A stretch of 64,000 nt of DNA, from contig NC_080543.1 of NCBI RefSeq assembly GCF_028640845.1, forward strand, positions 8,719,459 to 8,783,458, in the 5' to 3' direction. The notes under the pieces were generated by a model. It made no database searches. It was not told where the DNA came from and worked only from the letters and a program-made list of their open reading frames with translations. The stretch is from Ahaetulla prasina. Lineage: Eukaryota; Chordata; Lepidosauria; Squamata; Colubridae. Both the position numbers and the translations under genes were made by a program. Numbering within the stretch: position 1 is the first letter of the stretch; every line of letters begins with the position of its first letter. Below are positions 51,744-63,152 of this stretch, piece by piece.

Positions 51744-52960
51744 GTAATGCATAGCCAGAACTGAGATTTTGAGAAAATTCCTACTTTATACTTTCCCCTC
51801 CTTTCCCATCTTTCACTTCCCACCCTAGGGTAACCAATTAAAATCCTGCAAGCTGTTTTTCTAACGGTCAATTCAATGCGCTTTGGTATGCTTCTCCCAT
51901 TTTCTTCCAGCCTTGAAGCAGCATTTTGAGAAGACACAGCAACAACTTTCGGTTTCCCAAGTATGCCCCCCACCCCACTTCGTCCCCCTTTCTCCCTAGT
52001 TCATGGCAGACTATCACTGCATCTCAGCGAACGACAAGGAAGCATGAGGTGGCAGCTGACATTGTCCTTCTGCAATCGCATAGGTAAGATTGGGGTGGGG
52101 AGATATCTATATGTTATTTATAGCAGCCATGCTGGCTGGGGAATTCTGGGAGTTGAAGTCCACACAGCTTAAAGTGCTCGAAGTTGAGAAACCCTGATCT
52201 ATAGTAATGTTGGTTTGTCTAATTGGGCTTAGGAAAAAAAACCGTTGTTTGCTCATGTCTACAGAGCACAGAGTCATATGATAGATATCCTGCAAAAAAA
52301 AAAAATACTGTTTGATTATCCATTCATTTTATATCTATATTTATAACCTATATATTTCCTTTTTTTTCCCCCTCTGAAAGGTTGTTTTACTTCTGTGGAA
52401 GGCTCCAAATTGTTTGCAATATTTATATCTGGGGAATTTCTGAAGCTGCTGCCTGCTTAGAGATACCTCACCTGATTAACCGCTGCTTTTGATTTATCGA
52501 TTTAATAAAATTCTGCTTACATTTGCAAAGAAAACAGAAGAGCTGAGCTCCAAGGAAGAAAAACACATTGCGTTTCGTTTTATTCTCACCCAAGGAGAAA
52601 TATATAATCCCTGTCGTTTTTTCCGCCTTTTGAGTTTTAAACTGAGCCTAAAATCCAAAATCCATTTCGGCAACCAGTTTAATTAGAGGGCATTTTTTTT
52701 TTAAAGAATTGATTTTGAAATGGAGGCTTAATGAGAAAAAGATTAAAGATTTGGCCACAGAGGCTTTCTTGGGGTTTTTAAGGTAAAACGGAAAGAGGTT
52801 TGCGGGAAAGATCTTCCTCCTTAACGCAGGTGGAAGGGCTGAGCATTGAGCGTGTTTGGGTGCTGTGAGATTTGCAGGTTGGTAATGGTGGTTATATTGA
52901 TTGATGATCAAAATCCTTTTCCCTGGTTTTAGGTGTTTTTCAACCTCAGCAGCTTTTAAG
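51744..52960. other. RAB30 5' intron or upstream region, unassigned
   Basis: Apart from a CTGGGAGTTGAAGTCCAC repeat near 52146 I see no element. This 1.2 kb is the longest repeat-poor stretch right of RAB30 exon 1, but no exon or promoter signature was found. Confidence 0.35.
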
Positions 52961-52962
52961 TT

Positions 52963-53395
52963 CTGGAAAGGAAGGGAGGGAGGGAGGGAGGGAGGGAGGA
53001 AGACAAAGAGAGAGGGAGGGAGGGATGAGAGGGAGGGAAGGAAGAGGGAGAGGAAGGGAGGCAGGGAAGGAAGGAAGGAGGGAGAGAAAGAAAAAAGGAA
53101 GGAGGAGAGGGAGGGAGAGAAGGAAGGAAGGAGGAGAGGGAGGTAAGGGAGGAAGGAGGAGAGAGAGGGAGGGAGGGGAGAAAGGGAGGGAGACAGGAAG
53201 GCAGGACGGAAGGAAGGAGGAGAGAAAGCGACGGAAGGAAGAAAGGAAGGAGGGGAGGAAGGGAAGGAAGGAGAGGGAGGGAGGTTGGGAGAGAGGGAAG
53301 AAAGGAAGGAGGGGAAGAAGGGAAGGAAGGAAAGAAAACAAAGGGAGGGAGAGGGAAGAAAGAAGGAAAACAAAGACAGCAAAAGGGAGGATTTT
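52963..53395. repeat. Purine tract (GGGA/GGAA)n
   Basis: About 430 bases are almost purely G and A on the plus strand, with GGGAGGGA and GGAAGGAA units. Pro/Ser/Leu-rich minus-strand frames are artefacts. Confidence 0.95.
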
Positions 53396-53517
53396 GCATT
53401 TTTGCCTGCCTATTAATTACTTTTTCAATTAGCATTACCATCAAGTATTATTACCTCCTGATATATGAATGTTGTAACAGACGAATACAAAAATATTCAA
53501 TAGGTTATAATAATAAT

Positions 53518-54700
53518 AACAACAGAGATGGAAGGGACCTTGGAGGCCTTCTAGTCCAACCCCCTGCCCAGGCAGGAAACCCTACACCATCTCAGACAGA
53601 TGGTTATCCAACATTTTCTTTAAAATTTCCAGTGTTGGAGCATTCACAACTTCTGCAGACAAGTTGTTCCACTTATTAATTGTTCTAACTGTCAGGAAAT
53701 TTCTCCTTAGTTCTAAGTTGCTTCTTTCCTTGATTAGCTTCCACCCATTGCTTCTTGTTCTACCCTGAGGTGCTTTGGAGAATAGCTTGACTCCCTCTTC
53801 TTTGTGGCAGCCCCTAGATATTGGAACATTGCTATCATGTCTCCCCTAGTCCTTCTTTTTATTAAACTAGACATCCCAGTTCCTGCAATCGTTCTTCATA
53901 TGTTTTAGCCTCCAGTCCCCTAATCATCTTTGTTGCTCTTCTCTGCATTCTTTCTAGAGTCTCCACATCTTTTTTACATCGTGGCGACCAAAACTGGATG
54001 CAATATTCCAAGTGTGACCTTACCAAGGCATTATAAAGTGGCACTAACACTTCACGTGATCTTGATTCTATCCCTCTGTTTATGCAGCCCAGAACTGTGT
54101 TGGCTTTTTTAACAGCCGCCGCACACTGCTGGCTCATATCTAAATGGTTGTCCACTAGGACTCCAAGATCCCTCTCACAGGTACTACTATTGAGCAAGGT
54201 ACCACATATACGGTACCTGTGCATTTTGGTTTTTTGGCCTAAATGTAGAACCTTACTTTTTTCACTGTTGGATTTCGTTTTGTTAGATAGCGCCCAGTGT
54301 TCAAGTCTGTCAAGATCTTTCTGTAACTTGAGCCTATCTTCTGGAGTGTTGGCTATTCCTGCCAGCTTGGTGTCATCTGCAAATTTGATGAGTTCCCCAT
54401 CTATCCCCTCGTCCAAGTCATTGATGAAGATGTTGAAGAGTACTGGGCCTAAAACAGAGCCTTGGGGTACTCCACTGCATACTTCCCTCCATGTGGATGT
54501 AGTTTCGTTGAGGACTACACGTTGAGTGTGGTTGGTCAGCCAGTTACGAATCCATCTGGTGGTGGTGCTATCTAACCCACATTTTTCTACTTCATCTAGA
54601 AGTAGGTTATGGTCTACTTTATCAAATGCTTTACTGAAGTCCAAGTAAATTGACCTCACTCCATTCCTAAGAGTGCACAAAAGTGCCTACCGTTCCTGCC
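53518..54700 (-). mobile_element. CR1 LINE, 3' 1.2 kb with RT domain
   Basis: On the minus strand an uninterrupted frame (54680 down to 53862) covers the RT palm and thumb. It starts at YLDFSKAFDKVDH, passes GVPQGSVLGPVLFNIFINDL and FADDTKLAG (the FADD catalytic box), and reaches LLNSSTCERDLGVLVDNHLD and the post-RT end. It is followed by the CR1 3' UTR to 53520. The 5' part, including the endonuclease, is missing; the frame is preserved, so the copy is relatively young. Confidence 0.95.
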
Positions 54701-55015
54701 CCATTGTTTCCTTTCACTGTATGTGCTTGTATATAATGTTGTGACAAAATAATATAAAAAAAAATTATATCGACAGCATTCCTCTGGTCTACTAATTTTG
54801 TCACTTTGCCAAAGAATGCAATAAGATTAGTCTGGCGTGATCTGTTTTTGACAAACCCATGTTGGCTTTTATGTTGACAGTAAACTCAACTAAGGGTGGG
54901 TGAACCTACTGTCACTGGCACCAACTCAGTGTAGTTTGTCTGGGCATAAACCAACTTGCAAACCTGGTTTAATGATCAGTATGTTTCTGCTAACCCTGGC
55001 CCAAAACTTTTGGGT
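54701..55015. other. Further CR1-related sequence and unassigned bases
   Basis: ATTCCTCTGGTCTACTAATT and GACAAACCCATGTTGGCTTT (54778-54870) are typical CR1 RT-region sequence on the minus strand. They are separated from the preceding CR1 by about 80 unrelated bases, so they belong to the same element with a small insertion at 54690-54775. Confidence 0.6.
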
Positions 55016-55019
55016 TATA

Positions 55020-55745
55020 TTTATTTATTTTATTTATTTATTTAATCAAATTTTTATACCGCCCTATCTCCCGAAGGACTCAGGGCGGTTTACAGCCCAA
55101 TAAAAATACAAATATAATACAAGATAAAACACTAAATTAAAAAACTTATTTAAATAGGCCAAAAATTTAAAATTACAATTAAAATGGTAAAAACCCCATT
55201 AAAATTAAATTTAAAATTAAAATTCTAGTCCAGTCCTGCACAGATAAATAGATGTGTTTTAAGCTCGCGGTGGAAGGTTCGAAGGTCAGGAAGTTGGCGG
55301 AGTCCTGGGGGAAGTTTATTCCAGAGGGTGGGAGCCCCCACAGAGAAGGCCCTTCCCCTGGGGGTCGCCAGTCGGCACTGCCTGGCGGACGGCACCCTAA
55401 GGAGTCCCTCTCTGTGAGAGCGTACGGGTCGGTGGGAGGCAATTGGTGGCAGTAGACGGTCCCGTAAGTAGCCCGGCCCTAAGCCATGGAGCGCTTTGAA
55501 GATGGTTACCAAAACCTTGAAGCGCACCCGGAAGGCCACAGGTAGCCAGTGCAGTCTGCGCAGGAGTGGTGTCACATGGGAGCCACGAGGGGCTCCCTCT
55601 ATCACCCGCGCAGCCGCATTCTGGACTAAGTGGAGCCTCCAGGTGCTCCTCAAGGGAAGACCCACGTAGAGAGCATTATAGAATACTTTCCTTATAATCT
55701 TTCCCGAGAAACATCGCCCCCTTGTGGAAGACATAGGCATTTCAC
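55020..55745 (-). mobile_element. L2/CR1-type LINE 3' end
   Basis: The minus-strand frame NALYVGLPLRSTWRLHLVQN to FHRELKTHLFICAGLD is ORF2 C-terminal. The tail ACCGCCCTATCTCCCGAAGG lies next to TTTA repeats. Confidence 0.9.
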
Positions 55746-55759
55746 TACCTGAGCAATTC

Positions 55760-56460
55760 ACAGGTAGTCCTTGACTTACATTACGACCATTCATTTAATG
55801 ACCCTAGTCACAATGGCACTGGAAAAAGTGAGTTATGACCATTTTTCACACTTATGACCCTTGCAGTATCCCCCACAGTCACGTGAGCAAAATGGCAACT
55901 GACTCATATTTACGACGATCACACGGTCCCGGGGTCACGTGATTCCCCTTTTTATTTATTTATTTATTTTATTTATTTTTCGCATTTTTATACCGCCCTA
56001 TCTCCCTAGGGACTCAGGGCGGTTTACAGCCAGAATAAAACATATATATAAATACAGGATAAAACAACAATTAAAAAACTTATTAAATAAGGCCGAATGT
56101 TTAAAATAGAAATACAAATAATAAAACCCCATTAAAACCAAATTCAAAATTTAAAAATTCTAGTCCAGTCCTGCGCAAATAAATAGATGTGTCTGAAGCT
56201 CGCGGCGGAAGGTTCGAAGGTCAGGAAGTTGGCGAAGTCCTGGGAGAAGTTCGTTCGTTTTGCGACCTTTTGACAAGCAAAGTCAATGGGATTCGCTTAA
56301 CCACCTTGGAACTACCGCTAACAACTGTGCTGATTCACTTTGCAACTGTGAAAAGAAAGGTCGTAAAACGGGGCATAATTCCCTTAACAAGGCGTCTCGC
56401 TTAGCAACGGAAAGGCTGGGCTCAATTGCGGTCCGTAAGTTGAGGACTTGCCTGTATTAT
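55760..56460 (+). mobile_element. Tigger-like element split by a LINE end
   Basis: The left (55760-55945, CAGGTAGTCCTTGACTTAC) and right (56252-56458, ending GTAAGTTGAGGACTTGCCTG) parts enclose an inverted L2/CR1 LINE tail (55946-56250) with TTTA repeats and ACCGCCCTATCTCCCTAGGG. Confidence 0.85.
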
Positions 56461-57199
56461 CGTCACAAGCCAGCATAAAAGGCTACGTAAGTATCCGTTG
56501 TTTATAAATCCTTGCAAAATAAAATAAAAAGGAAGCAGCCCCTGGACGAAGTTGAAAGGGAACTTGCCACGGAAAGGAGACCACCAGGAAACCCTGTGGA
56601 TGAAACCTCCGGAAAAGGATAACAACAGTAAAATCTCTGGTGCCCTCTGTCGGCAAAATTAAAGGACGCCAGTGTATAAAGAGGTCATGAATTGGAATAG
56701 GCCTGGCAACAGCTCAGCCAATGGGGACTGTTTGGTGACTCAGTTCGCAGGGGTTCGGGAGAACCTCTAGCTAAGATTCTGTGCAGTTTGGAAAACCCAC
56801 AAATCCCACTCCTCGCTGGCCCCGCCCACCCCAATCTGCCCCTTCCAGGAGTCCCCACGCGGCCCGTTTTCGATGCAAGTAAGTGCAGGGCACAAGCGGA
56901 GGCTCGGGGAAACAAAAAACGGGCTTACCGGAAGTTCGGGAAGGCCGGAAAGGGGCCCATTTCCAGCCTCCAGAGGGCCTCCAGAGCTTGGGGAGGCTGT
57001 TTTCGCCCTCCCGGAGGCTCGAGAAAAACTAGCCACGCCTACCCAGCAACCAAGCCGAGAACCCCTTGGTAAAAATTTTGAAGCCCACCCGTTATGGCTT
57101 CTTCTGCCCGGATATCGTGAATAAAGACGTTTCTTATATAAATGAATCCTGCTGAATTGTGTGCTGGTTGAGACTGCTGCGGACGCTTGTAGGAAGTTA
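56461..57199. other. Unassigned, with hAT-like GC-rich patch
   Basis: Positions 56740-57060 contain GGCTTACCGGAAGTTCGGGA and CCAGCCTCCAGAGGGCC, related to the interior of the element at 21.9-22.8 kb. AATAAAGACGTTTC at 57120 may be an LTR end. Confidence 0.4.
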
Positions 57200-57667
57200 G
57201 CACCCACCCCTCTCCTAGGAAAATGAGAGATTTTAGGAAATATTAAAAGGGCAGAATATTTCCCCTAAAAGGGAGGCAGAAACTTAGCCGCCTCTCCTCA
57301 CTTTGTCAATGGGCCATTAAGGCCTGGGTCAGTCTATTCTGCATAACAAAGGTCTATCTCCTTCAGGCAGAGCCCTAACAGGAATTGACCAAAGCCCCTT
57401 TTATGACATCATCACCCAGCGAGGCTCAACCAAGCCTGGGACATAAACAACCTACAAAGTTACCCCTGCACGGGCCCCATGGGAGTCTGACAACCAATCA
57501 GAACACGAGCTCAAATTCAAAAGCCCAGACAGGGCATAAAACTCAGGCACTCTCAGCAACTCCCCATTTTTTGTCCACCATTAAAACCATCTTCCCAAGC
57601 AGCCACCGTGTTTCCAGTATCTTTCTCCCCACTTGGAACTGAACCCAGAAGGACATTTCTTCCAACA
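57200..57667 (+). mobile_element. LTR, family C
   Basis: It has a CCAAT box (ACCAATCAGAAC at 57492), a TATA-like CATAAAACTC, ATTAAAACC as polyadenylation-like signal, and the end TTCTTCCAACA. It is the inverse of 25058-25462. Its last bases were hit by a SINE. Confidence 0.7.
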
Positions 57668-57670
57668 CTC

Positions 57671-58016
57671 AAAGGTAAAGGTTCCCCTTGCACATATGTG
57701 CTAGTCGTTGCTGACCGTAGGGGGTGGTGCTCATCTCCGTTTCAAAGCCAAAGAGCCAGCGCTGTCCGAAGACGTCTCCGTGGTCATGTGGCTGGCATGA
57801 CTCAACGCCAAAGGCGCACGGAACGCTGTGACCTTCCCTCCAAAGGTGGTCCCTATTTCTCTACTTGCATTTTTTACGTGCTTTCGAACTGCTAGGTTGG
57901 CAGAAGCTGGGACAAGTAACGGGAGCTCACCCCTTACTACGGATTTGAACCGCTGAACTGCCGACCCTTTCAATCGACAAGCTCAGCGTCTTAGCCACTG
58001 AGCCACCGAGTCCCTA
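57671..58016 (-). mobile_element. Squamate tRNA-derived SINE with 11-bp duplication
   Basis: The body matches 2771-3121. TTCCAACACTC lies at 57660-57670 and 58017-58027. On the minus strand it begins GGGACTCGGTGGCTCAGTGG and ends AACCTTTACCTTT. Confidence 0.92.
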
Positions 58017-58189
58017 TTCCAACACTCTAACAAAGGATGTATCTATACTGTCAACAAATGCCACCAAATATTTCTATTTTATGATGTGCTCTCTCCTTGC
58101 AGTTCCACTGTTGGCAAAGGAAGGGAAAGCAAAGCATATATTTGCTCACAGCTCAAGGTTGCCCAAGGACGACTGGAGATAAAGGCTCG

Positions 58190-60112
58190 ATTTACTCTCC
58201 AACAGCTGATAGCATGATAAACCTTTTAATAAAGGGAGGGTCTAGATCAAGATTGCAGTGACGCGGGTGAGACGGCTGAGGGTGGTCTTGGGGATATTTT
58301 ATGGGATGAGTTTGACCCTGTCGCTCCCGAGGACATGGACAGGCTGCTGGGGAGGTTGAATGCCACCACATGTTTACTGGACCCGTGCCCCTCCTGGCTG
58401 GTACTGGCCACTCAGGAGGTGACACGAGGCTGGCTCCAGGCTATTATGAGCGCTTCCTTGGTGGAGGGAGTCTTTCCGACCGCCTTGAAAAAGGCGGTGG
58501 TGAGACCCCTCCTCAAGAAGCCTTCCCTGGACCCGGCTGTTTTAGGTAATTATCGTCCGGTCTCCAACCTTCCCTTCGTGGCGAAGGTTGTAGAGAGTAT
58601 GGTGGCATATCAGTTTCCCTTGCACCTGGATGAAACTGTCTATCTAGACCCGTTCCAGTCTGGCTTCCGCCCGGTTACAGCACTGAGACGGCTTTGGTCG
58701 CTGGTGGATGATCTCTGGAGGGCCAGGGATAGGGATGCTCCTCTGCCCTGGTCCTATTAGACCTCTCAGCGGCTTTTGATACCATCGACCATGGTATCCT
58801 GCTGCGCGGTTGGAGGGATTGGGAGTGGAGGCACCGTTTATCGGTGGTTCTCCTCCTATCTCTCCGATCGGTCGCAGACGGTGTTGACAGGGGGCAGAGG
58901 TCGGCCCGAGACACCTCACTTGTGGGTGCCGCAGGGGTCGATCCTCTCGCCTTCTGTTCAACATCTATATGAAGCCGCTGGGTGAGATCATCAGTGGCTT
59001 CGGTGTGAGGTACCAGCTGTACGCTGATGACACCCAGCTGTACTTTTCACACCGGGCCACCCCAACGAAGCTTATCAAGTGTTGTCCCGGTGCTTGGAAG
59101 CCGTACGGGTCTGGATGGGGAGAAACAGGCTCAGGCTCAATCCCTCCAAGACAGAGTGGCTGTGGATGCCGGCATCTCGGTACAGTCAGCTGAGTCCTCA
59201 GCTGACTGTCGGGGGCGAGTCATTGGCCCCGATGGAACGGGGGGGCAACTTGGGGGGCCTCCTGGGTGGACGGCTGGCTTTTGGAGATCACTTGACGGCC
59301 GTCTCCAGGAGAGCTTTTACCAGGTTCGCCTGGTGCGCCAGTTGCGCCTTTCTAGACCGGGTTGCCCTGTGCACGGTCACTCACGCCCTGGTGACGCCAC
59401 GCCTGGATTACTGCAATGCTCTCTACATGGGGCTCCCCTTGAAGAGCATCCGGAGGCTTCAGTTAGTCCAGAATGCAGCTGCGCGGGTGATAGAGGGAGC
59501 CCCTCGTGGCTCCCGTGTGACACCTATCCTGCGCAGACTGCACTGGCTGCCTGTGGCCTTCCGGGTGCGCTTCAAGGTTCTGGTGAACATCTTCAAAGCG
59601 CTCCATGGCATAGGGCCGGGTTACTTACGGGACCGCCTACTGCTACCGGATACCTCTCACCGTCCGTGCCCCCCCACAGAGGGGGCCTCCTCGGGGTGCC
59701 GCCAGCGAGACAGTGTCGTCTGGCGACACCCAGGGGAAGGGCCTTCTCTGTGGGGGCTCCCGCCCTCTGGAACGAACTCCCCCCAGGACTTCGTCAACTT
59801 CCGGACCTCCGAACCTTCCGTCGCGAGCTTAAAACTTATTTGTTCATCTGCGCAGGACTGGATTAGTTTTTTAAATTCGTGGGTTTTTAAGGGGTTTTAA
59901 ATGGGTTTTGAATGGGTTTTTAATGGGTTTTATTATTTGCTAAATTTTAATTGCGGCCAATTTGAATAAGTTTTTTAGTGGTATTTTAATAGTATTTATT
60001 TTGTAATAGTACTGTCATTTTATCTGGCTGTAAACCGCCCTGAGTCCCTCGGGAGAAGGGCGGTATAAAAATTTAAATAATAAATAAATAAATAAATAAA
60101 TAAGTAATTATC
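58190..60112 (+). mobile_element. L2/CR1-clade LINE, about 1.9 kb with broken RT
   Basis: RT motifs appear in order on the plus strand: NYRPVSNLPF (58551), DPFQSGFRP (58648), DLSAAFDTIDHGILL (58760), VPQGSIL (58927), and YADDTQLYF (59020, the catalytic YADD). Then come NRLRLNPSKTEWLW (59115) and LDYCNALYMGLPL (59403), ending FRRELKTYLFICAGLD (59819). At least four frame changes separate these, so no protein is made. The 3' end is CCGCCCTGAGTCCCTCGGGA, GGCGGTATAAAAATT, then AAATA units. It is the reference copy for the shorter ends at 8, 15, 30, 41, 46.6, 55 and 56 kb. Confidence 0.93.
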
Positions 60113-60229
60113 ACTGCCTATATAACTTCCCGTATATTATCCTCCTTCCCACCGCCCCATTGGCAGTTTGCACAAGCAGGCAAAGAAATCATTGTGTGCC
60201 AGGAGGGGCTTACAACAAATAAGGTTGCA

Positions 60230-60244
60230 AATCAAGCAGGGATT

Positions 60245-60276
<32 letters not shown>

Positions 60277-60300
60277 TATATTTGTTTTCTGAGGTTTTCG
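60230..60300. repeat. (ACAT)n(AT)n microsatellite
   Basis: About six ACAT units and eight AT units. A second, longer set lies at 60670-60815 (AT, then ACAC, then ACAT). Confidence 0.9.
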
Positions 60301-60665
60301 CGGGTGTTTGTATGTAGGTCTTTCGTTGTTCGGGTTTTCTCCTGCATAAAATTGGAAGTGTCTTGGCGACGTTTCGACGAAGTCTCATTCGTCATCTTCA
60401 GGCTTCAGCTTTGTGCTTCTGGGAGCAATGTGTGATCGCAGCTGTTTCTTCCTTTTAACTGCTAGTGGGGGTTTGAACTGATTGGGTGGGAGCTTGGCTG
60501 TGCTCTGATTGGATGGGGGTTTTTTTGTGCTCTGATTGGCTGGGGGTGTGTCCTGTGGGGGTGGTGGCTTGGTTGTGCTCGGATTAGTCTGTGTTGCAGG
60601 GGGATTTGAGCTGGTGAGCTGCATGGCTGTTGTTTGGCTTCGATGTAGCACGACCACAAACACGA
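60290..60665 (-). mobile_element. Repeat with Pro/Thr/Lys-rich frame and hammerhead-like core
   Basis: On the minus strand a frame with repeated [20 protein letters not shown] ends in KPEDDE and a stop, overlapping the core at 60372-60401 (CTGAAGA, arms GACGAA and TTCGTC, GAAA). Such ends occur in retroelements with a terminal ribozyme-like motif. I cannot name the family. Confidence 0.55.
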
Positions 60666-60670
60666 AGACC

Positions 60671-60756
<86 letters not shown>

Positions 60757-60824
60757 CACACACATACATACATACATACATACATACATACATACATACA
60801 CATACATATATGTGTGTGGAGTCT

Positions 60825-61045
60825 TTAGTTATTCGGGTTTTCTCCGCATAAAATTGAAGTGTCTTGGCGACGTTTCGACGAAGTCTCATTCGTCATCTTC
60901 AGGCTTCAGCTGCGTGCTTCTCAGAAAACCTCAGAAGCACGAAGCTGAAGCCTGAAGATGACGAATGAGACTTCGTCGAAACGTCACCAACACACTTCCA
61001 ATTTTTCGCGGGAGAAAACCCGAATAACCAAAGACCTACATACAT
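60825..61045. repeat. Inverted pair of the hammerhead-like repeat
   Basis: Minus copy (core at 60873-60902) and plus copy (core at 60952-60981) face away from a 12-base centre near 60927. The arms are about 60 bases and nearly perfect (CTGAAGCCTGAAGATGACG and its inverse). Confidence 0.9.
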
Positions 61046-61114
61046 ACAGACAGACAGACAGATATTCATTCCAACAGTTCGGCTTTGAAATAAAAAGTGT
61101 GGGGAAGACAAGAC

Positions 61115-61330
61115 AGAGGAGAGAAGCAACCTAGAACTAAGGAGAAATTTGGAACAACTTGCCTCCAGAAGTTGTGAATGCTCCAACACTGGAAGTTTTT
61201 AAGAAGATGTTGGACAACCATTTGTCTGAAGTGATGTAAAGTTTCATGCCTAAGCAGGCGGGTTGGACTAGAAGACCTCCAAGGTCCCTTCCAACTCTGT
61301 TATTCTATTCTATTCTATTCTATTCTATTT
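61115..61330 (+). mobile_element. CR1 LINE 3' end with (TTCTA)n
   Basis: It contains AGAAGCAACCTAGAACTAAG, AATGCTCCAACACTGGAAG, GGTTGGACTAGAAGACCTCC and ends CTTCCAACTCTGTTATTCTA with five to six TTCTA units. Confidence 0.9.
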
Positions 61331-61661
61331 TCTATATAAAAAAAGAGGTGAATCAGGCCCTTTCATCAAGATGCAAAGCACAATTTGCTTGCTTCCGCAA
61401 CCCGGCAACAGCCAAACACACCTCCTTTTAAGCACAAAAAGTCTTTGGAGTAATTTCTCCCTTTCTGCTTCTCTTTCTCCACAGAATTCTATTCAAACAC
61501 ACCATTGTTTTACCACACGGGGGAATAGAGGAAGTTCTCAATTTCCTACGATCAAACCTGAGCTCCAGATTTTGTTGTTAAGTGAAACCTTCGTTCAGTT
61601 AAGTTTTTTTCCCTTTTCCCCCACCTTACTGGCCACCGTCATGTGAGCTCCATGTGCTTAC

Positions 61662-61878
61662 CGTGGTGGCGCGGTGGTTAGAATTCAGTATTGCAAGCTA
61701 ACTCTGCCCACAGCTAGTCTGTCAGCAGTTTGATCCTGACCGATCTCAAGGTTGACTCAGCCTTCCACCCTTCCGAGGTCGGTTAAATGAGGACTGAGAT
61801 TGTTGGGGGAGTAACACACTGACTAAACCGCTTAGAGAGGGCTGTAAAGCATTGTGAAGTGATATATCGCAATAGCAA
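61662..61878 (+). mobile_element. tRNA-derived SINE, third family, copy 1
   Basis: The head is GTGGCGCGGTGGTTAGAATT, the middle CTCAAGGTTGACTCAGCC, and the end CGCTTAGAGAGGGCTGTAAA, with TATCGCAATAGCAATAG. It is joined tail to tail with copy 2. Confidence 0.8.
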
Positions 61879-62107
61879 TAGCACTTAGACTTATATACCG
61901 CTTCACAGTGCTTTTCAGCCCTCTCTAAGCAGTTTACAGAGTCAGCCTCTTGCCCCCAACAGTCTGGGTCCTCATTTTACCCACCTCGGAAGGATGGAAG
62001 GCTGAGTCAACCTTGAGCCTGGTGAGATTCGAACTGTCGAACTAAAACTAGCAGTCAGCTGAAGTAGCCTGTAGTACTGCACTCTAATCACTGTGTCACA
62101 TCGGCTC
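61879..62107 (-). mobile_element. tRNA-derived SINE, third family, copy 2 (inverted)
   Basis: It is the reverse of copy 1, from CACTTAGACTTATATACCGC to TCACTGTGTCACATCGGC. It shares the AGCAATAGCA junction with copy 1. Confidence 0.8.
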
Positions 62108-62124
62108 CTCGATATAAGTCTAGG

Positions 62125-62212
62125 TGACGGACGGAAGGAAGGAAGGAAGGAAGGAAGGAAGGAAGAAAGGAAGCCAGCCAGCCAGCCAGCCAGGAAGCCA
62201 GCCAGCCAGCCA
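62125..62212. repeat. (GGAA)n and (GCCA)n microsatellites
   Basis: About nine GAAG units are followed by two runs of CAGC/CAGCCAGC units, between two SINEs. Confidence 0.9.
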
Positions 62213-62437
62213 GGGTAGCATACTAGTTAGAATGCAGAACTGGCAGACAAACTCTGCCAATTGCCAGCAGTTCAAATCTCACCAGGCTCAAGGTTGATTC
62301 AGCCTTCCATCCTCCCGAGGTGGGTAAAATGAGGACCCAGATTGTTGGGGGCAAGAGGCTGACTCTGTAAACCGCTTAGAGAAGGTTGTGAAACTCTATG
62401 AAGCGGTATATAAGTCTAAGTGCTATTGCTATTGGAA
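62213..62437 (+). mobile_element. tRNA-derived SINE, third family, copy 3
   Basis: It reads AGGGTAGCATACTAGTTAGA, TTGATTCAGCCTTCCATCC, and ends AAGTCTAAGTGCTATTGCTATT. Confidence 0.8.
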
Positions 62438-62859
62438 AAGTGCTATTGGGTCTTGGTGTCCTGAGGCAACTGTTGACATTCAGTGGCTCCCTGTTACATA
62501 GGTTTTCTCCTACTTTTTCTCTTGCTTAATAACTCAGTTTTGTGTGCGTTTGTGCGTGTTGCAAACTTGGCTGTTCTGCTCTCTTTAACACTGCATCCAA
62601 CTGCAGGGGGCAGCCAACCGGCACACACACACACACACACACACCGTCCCAGATGCATTCCACAAAGTTGCGCCACGTGACACTTTCTGCAGTAGCTAAA
62701 CTGCAACGCCAAAGTCTTAAAAAAAAAAAACAACAACCCAAAATTAAAGATTTGTCTAGAGAACAGCATTGCCTGTCCTAAACCAATTGGGCATTTCCCG
62801 GGGTCAAAATGGAACAGAGTCTATCATGGAAGGAGGAGAGGAAGAAGGCAGGGACCATA

Positions 62860-62893
<34 letters not shown>

Positions 62894-63147
62894 CCAAGCA
62901 TCTGGAATCAGGACAATTTGGCCACCGTCATCCCCCCCCCCTTTCTTCAAATGGCTCCAATCTTACTGAGCTATTCTAAGAACTAAACGGTGCAGCAATT
63001 TACAACTGGAGATTTCCATACGCTGCAAAAATCTGCAAGGCTACCTAAATTAGCCCGCAATCTTTCAGACTGGGGGATAAGAACCCGGAAGCTACATCTC
63101 CATGAAAAGGAGGGAAAAAGGGAAAAAGCGGAAAAAACGCTTAGCTG
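62438..63147. other. Unassigned with (CA)n and (GT)n
   Basis: CA repeat at 62622-62643 and GT repeat at 62861-62892, with a poly(A) at 62718. No gene was identified. Confidence 0.5.
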
Positions 63148-63152
63148 CTTCC

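Noticed and set aside
52648..53444. Long Pro/Ser/Leu-rich frame of 244 residues
   Set aside because: It is the complement of the GGGA/GGAA purine tract.
53862..54680. Cellular gene with a 272-residue open frame
   Set aside because: It is the CR1 reverse transcriptase (FADD box, SKAFDKVDH).
59079..59900. 273- and 279-residue overlapping plus-strand frames as host genes
   Set aside because: They are two frames of one frameshifted LINE ORF2.
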